From contig JABUTP010000049.1 of the NCBI GenBank assembly GCA_021443625.1, positions 1 to 7,826 of the forward strand: a stretch of 7,826 nt of DNA, given 5' to 3'. The notes under the pieces are model-generated. The model saw nothing but the letters and a program-made list of their open reading frames with translations, searched no databases and was not told the DNA's origin. The stretch comes from Bacteroidales bacterium. Lineage in GTDB: Bacteria; Bacteroidota; Bacteroidia; Bacteroidales; UBA932. Position 1 is the first letter of the stretch, and each line of letters starts with the position of its first letter. The position numbers and the translations under genes were made by a program. This document shows, piece after piece, positions 5,800 to 7,826 of this stretch.

Positions 5800-5815
5800 T
5801 AAATATCACATTTAC
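5799..5815. promoter_or_regulatory. Palindrome GTAAAT-N5-ATTTAC, possible operator
   Basis: A perfect 6-bp inverted repeat with a 5-base centre, sharing its first G with the G9 tract. Size and symmetry fit a dimeric regulator's site; no regulator can be named. Confidence 0.4.
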
Positions 5816-5862
5816 AATACATTATCGCGATTTGCCGAATTCTTACCCCTTATTTGACACTG

Positions 5863-5870
5863 CAAACGTA
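5863..5870 (-). promoter_or_regulatory. Perfect -7 box without a clear -33 partner
   Basis: TACGTTTG on the minus strand matches TAnnTTTG. No TTTG-like box is seen 19-23 bases upstream; a 9-bp dyad (5872-5912) occupies that place. A transcript from here would have a leader of about 160 nt before the small gene and would cross the palindrome and C9 tract. Confidence 0.4.
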
Positions 5871-5871
5871 T

Positions 5872-5912
5872 AATGTTTCCGAGAGAAGCTGTCGGCAATT
5901 TTTGGAAACATT
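5872..5912. repeat. 9-bp inverted repeat AATGTTTCC / GGAAACATT
   Basis: Perfect arms at 5872-5880 and 5904-5912 with a 23-base spacer; inside it CCGA (5879-5882) and TCGG (5892-5895) add a nested dyad. It directly abuts the -7-like box at 5863-5870 on the upstream side. It could be an operator, a stem-loop or a recombination site half. Confidence 0.6.
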
Positions 5913-5955
5913 TGAAGAATTGTTATTTTATAGCGGATTTTGTCGGATTATGACT

Positions 5956-5994
5956 AAAAATGAAGGGATCGAAGCGGTCCCAAAGAGGCTTCAT
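5956..5994 (-). terminator. Second terminator-like hairpin behind rpiB
   Basis: On the minus strand GGGACC-GCTTC-GATCCC (5981-5965, one G-T pair) forms a 6-bp stem. It can be extended by ATGAA / TTCAT outside an 8-base bulge, and TTTTT (5960-5956) follows. It may act as a back-up to the terminator at 6003-6040. Confidence 0.45.
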
Positions 5995-6002
5995 CAGCCC
6001 CC

Positions 6003-6040
6003 TGAAAACAAGAAAGGCCGACCTTTCAAGGCCAGCCTTT
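6003..6040 (-). terminator. Intrinsic terminator of rpiB
   Basis: AAAGGCTGGCC (6040-6030) and GGTCGGCCTTT (6023-6013) pair over 11 bp with two G-T wobbles and a 6-nt loop. The T-rich tail TCTTGTTTTC follows on the minus strand. It lies 25 bases after the isomerase stop codon. Confidence 0.85.
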
Positions 6041-6064
6041 CCGTTGAATCTGAACGTTGTCAGA

Positions 6065-6670
6065 CTATCTCTTTTCCATCAAAGGAACTGAAGACATTCC
6101 TTCGGGACGGTCATAGAGCTCGCAATGGCAGTCTCCGATATGTTTAACCTTGAAGCCGTTGGCCTTGTACTCTTCGTAGTTGAAGGCGTTGAGCTCGTCA
6201 ATGGCAATCTGATGGAACTTGTCGAAGTCGGGCCACCACTCCCAGCCGCTGCCGAAGTTGTTGTAGAGGAAAGCGTCGGCGCACTGCTTGCCAAGCTCGG
6301 GAGTTACGTAGAATGCACCCATAGCGAGGACATTTACACCGTTTCCGGTGATTGCCCTGAAGGCGGCGGGAACTGACTCAACCACACCGGCGTGAACACC
6401 GGGGCACTTGCTGGCTGCTATATGGATACCCATACCGGTTCCGCAGAAGATGAGAGCCCTTTCAAATTCCTTCTCGGTAATCATGGCTCCTACGCGGAGA
6501 CCGATGCGGTGGAACATAAGTTCTGTGTCCTCGGGATCGGAGTCAGCCTTTACGCCGATATCGGTTACGGTCCAACCTTTCTTCTCAAGATATTCCTTGA
6601 TTGCCTCTTTGAGGGGATAGCCGGCAAAGTCAGCGGCCATCAGAATTTGTTTGTCTGCTACAGTTTTCAT
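6065..6670 (-). CDS. RpiB/LacA/LacB-family sugar-phosphate isomerase
   Basis: Members of this family interconvert aldose and ketose phosphates in the cytosol. The 201-aa product has the Rossmann-like core: ILMAADFAGYPLKEAIKEYL (9-28), then FCGTGMGIHIAASKCPGVHAG (75-95) with the catalytic-base cysteine at 76 and the GTGMG phosphate loop, and NGVNVLAMGAF (110-120). It departs from ribose-5-phosphate isomerase B in three places: the DH pair of DHAG is D14-F15, the ring-opening HD pair is E98-S99, and the HNDAN motif reads GNGVN. It is also about 50 residues longer, with an added tail (GWEWWPDFDKF, GDCHCELYD). I therefore assign the family but not ribose 5-phosphate as substrate, and give no symbol. 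Start: ATG at 6670; an in-frame upstream start at 6727 lies inside the promoter (6697-6728). It is apparently monocistronic. Confidence 0.85.
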   Translation of the reverse strand: MKTVADKQILMAADFAGYPLKEAIKEYLEKKGWTVTDIGVKADSDPEDTELMFHRIGLRVGAMITEKEFERALIFCGTGMGIHIAASKCPGVHAGVVESVPAAFRAITGNGVNVLAMGAFYVTPELGKQCADAFLYNNFGSGWEWWPDFDKFHQIAIDELNAFNYEEYKANGFKVKHIGDCHCELYDRPEGMSSVPLMEKR

Positions 6671-6696
6671 TTCAGTGTTTCTTAAAAATGTTTTGA

Positions 6697-6728
6697 TAAA
6701 GGTAGGTATTTTTTGAAACTCCCGCAAA
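6697..6728 (-). promoter_or_regulatory. Promoter of the isomerase gene
   Basis: TTTG (6728-6725), a 20-nt spacer and TACCTTTA (6704-6697) match the Bacteroidota TTTG / TAnnTTTG promoter with one change. Transcription would start near 6690, giving a leader of about 20 nt and confirming the ATG at 6670. This is the clearest promoter in the window. Confidence 0.65.
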
Positions 6729-6798
6729 CTTCGCGGTGCAAAAATTTGAGGGGTGATTATTTTTCCAAAAAGATGCAGTCAAACTGGCGTTATGGCGG

Positions 6799-6806
6799 TA
6801 TTTTTG
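6799..6806 (+). promoter_or_regulatory. Candidate -7 box of the beta-barrel gene
   Basis: TATTTTTG matches TAnnTTTG. No good TTTG lies about 20 bases upstream, so the promoter may need an activator. Start of transcription near 6813 would leave a leader of about 67 nt before the ATG at 6880. Confidence 0.4.
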
Positions 6807-6820
6807 CATTACGCGCAAAA
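6802..6820. promoter_or_regulatory. Dyad TTTTGC-N7-GCAAAA over the -7 box
   Basis: A perfect 6-bp inverted repeat overlaps the -7-like box and the predicted start point of the plus-strand gene. Its position fits a repressor operator; chance is possible given the AT-rich setting. Confidence 0.3.
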
Positions 6821-6879
6821 TCCCCTGATGCAAGGGTACCATATTTGAAAACACTATCGTTGAAAGCGCCATATTTTAT

Positions 6880-7826
6880 ATGAAAAAGAAACTCCTTCTC
6901 CTGTTTGTATTCTCGTTATGTCTTAACGCTGTCTCCAGCCTCAGCCATACGGCTGTGGCGCAGTCGCGCGGCACCATCACCTTCTCGGTGGTTGACTCCC
7001 TCTCAAGGGAGCCGGTGGGTTATGCTGCCGTCCTGCTCTACCCTGAGAAAGACACCGTGGCCGCATATTACGGACAAACGGACATTGACGGTAAGGTCAC
7101 CATCGACAAAATAAAGAAAGGTGTCTATACTGTCCGCACCGAACTGCTGGGATACGTCACCCGGACCCAAAAAGTGAGCGTAGAGGGCGGAACCCAGGAT
7201 TTGGGCACGATAGCGATGCAGGAGGACTACAAAATGCTCGAGGGAGCCAAAGTCACCGCCACCGGCAACTCCATCATCATCAAGCAGGACACCATAGAAT
7301 ATATAGCATCCAGCGTAAAACTCGGCACTAACGCCGTGCTGCTGGACCTGCTGAAAAAACTCCCCGGCATAGAGGTTGACGAAGACGGCAACGTGAAGGC
7401 GCAGGGAGAGACCATCACCAGAATAACGCTCAACGGCAAGACCTTCTTCCTCAACGACCCCTCCATTGCCACCGACAATATCCCGGCCAACATCATCGAG
7501 AAGGTGCGCGTGATAGACAAAAAATCGGAGCAGGCGATTTTCTCCGGAATAGAGGATGACAACAAGGAGAAGGTAATCGATGTCAAGACCTATTCGGGTA
7601 TGGGCGACGGCTGGATAGGGAACTTTACCGGCGGACTGGGTACAGACCTTCCGGCCGCAAACAAGGAGTCGATTTTTGAGAACACCTCCGACCTGCGCTA
7701 CAACGGCTCGGCGATGTTGGGCCGCATACAGGACAAGAACCAGATATTCTTCATCGGCGGAGGCAACAACGTCAACGAAGGGGCGTTCGGCCGCCGCAAC
7801 AGGGGCGGTATGGGAGGCGGCTCCGG
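6880..7826 (+). CDS. Outer-membrane beta-barrel protein, N-terminal part (cut by window edge)
   Basis: The first 315 residues are visible and the frame is open at the right edge. A Sec signal peptide (MKKKLLLLFVFSLCLN, cleavage probably after AVA at 25-27) leads a carboxypeptidase-regulatory-like beta sandwich (about 31-113; VGYAAVLLYPEKDTVAAYYG, TDIDGKVTIDKIKKG). A TonB-plug-like domain follows (about 120-238), with LLKKLPGIEVDEDGNV (157-172), ITLNGKTFFLNDP (182-194) and ANIIEKVRVIDKKS (203-216). The barrel then begins. This order is that of the Bacteroidota 'outer membrane beta-barrel' family, related to TonB-dependent receptors; full proteins are usually 700-950 aa. It sits in the outer membrane; its ligand is unknown and no SusD-type partner is visible. 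A Gly/Arg-rich loop starts at residue 303 (FGRRNRGGMGGG). Start: ATG at 6880, with an AT-rich leader and no Shine-Dalgarno. Confidence 0.88.
   Translation, partial: MKKKLLLLFVFSLCLNAVSSLSHTAVAQSRGTITFSVVDSLSREPVGYAAVLLYPEKDTVAAYYGQTDIDGKVTIDKIKKGVYTVRTELLGYVTRTQKVSVEGGTQDLGTIAMQEDYKMLEGAKVTATGNSIIIKQDTIEYIASSVKLGTNAVLLDLLKKLPGIEVDEDGNVKAQGETITRITLNGKTFFLNDPSIATDNIPANIIEKVRVIDKKSEQAIFSGIEDDNKEKVIDVKTYSGMGDGWIGNFTGGLGTDLPAANKESIFENTSDLRYNGSAMLGRIQDKNQIFFIGGGNNVNEGAFGRRNRGGMGGGS

Larger units (their letters stand above)
5695..6064. other. Regulatory intergenic stretch before the fimbrillin module
   Basis: About 370 bases without a convincing gene. From the right it holds two terminator-like hairpins behind rpiB, a 41-bp dyad, a perfect -7-like box, a 17-bp palindrome, a run of nine Gs (plus strand) and a second promoter-like pair. 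These are listed separately. A plus-strand frame across it (5854-6147) starts at TTG, runs through the rpiB terminator into rpiB antisense and is not credible. Confidence 0.6.

Noticed and set aside
5841..5876. TTGACA and TATAAT look-alikes on the plus strand
   Set aside because: Only 9 bases separate them, far from the 16-18 needed, and this phylum's main sigma factor does not use those boxes; no plus-strand gene follows.
5700..5912. Invertible promoter flanked by inverted repeats
   Set aside because: I looked for matching arms on both sides of the promoter region; the only good dyad (5872-5912) lies to one side with a 23-base spacer, too small to hold a promoter.
5854..6147. 97-codon plus-strand ORF in the intergenic stretch
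   Set aside because: TTG start, runs through the rpiB terminator and into rpiB antisense, and the peptide has no recognisable pattern.

Overview
The window looks like a chromosomal segment of a member of Bacteroidota, probably order Bacteroidales. The pointers are a 977-residue receiver/ATP-grasp protein of a type common in that group, a fimbrillin-family lipoprotein, an outer-membrane beta-barrel protein with a carboxypeptidase-regulatory-like N-terminus, and several promoter-like sites of the Bacteroidota TTTG / TAnnTTTG form. Leading genes lack Shine-Dalgarno sites, as is usual there. Genus is not resolvable by eye.

Layout: everything from 1 to 6670 is on the minus strand, so gene order is read right to left. 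From the left edge: the 5' part of RNase Y (1-445, cut by the window); a roughly 185-nt non-coding stretch that I read as a 6S-like RNA with its own terminator (590-775); zapA (786-1079); a 101-aa coiled-coil gene just upstream of it (1101-1406); the large receiver/ATP-grasp gene (1447-4380); a terminator and promoter region (4381-4537); a fimbrillin-family lipoprotein gene (4538-5500); a 59-codon gene outside usual ORF cutoffs that ends 14 bases before it (5515-5694); a roughly 370-base regulatory stretch with a C9/G9 tract, two dyads and two terminator-like hairpins (5695-6064); and an RpiB/LacAB-type sugar-phosphate isomerase (6065-6670). A divergent promoter region (6671-6879) separates this from the only plus-strand gene, the N-terminal third or so of an outer-membrane beta-barrel protein (6880 to the right edge).

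Functionally the left part is housekeeping: division-ring assembly (ZapA plus a coiled-coil partner), transcription control by 6S RNA, and RNA turnover (RNase Y). The zapA to 6S RNA order parallels the well-known proteobacterial arrangement. The middle is a cell-surface module: a small acidic peptide gene apparently translationally coupled to a fimbrillin-like lipoprotein, behind a control region that carries a homopolymer tract. The right part holds an isomerase whose ring-opening residues differ from true ribose-5-phosphate isomerases, and a surface barrel protein. I see no CRISPR array, tRNA, rRNA, insertion sequence or prophage. The most interesting items are the uncatalogued small gene and control region upstream of the fimbrillin, the asymmetric tandem receivers on an orphan ATP-grasp protein, the altered RpiB active site and the 6S-like RNA.
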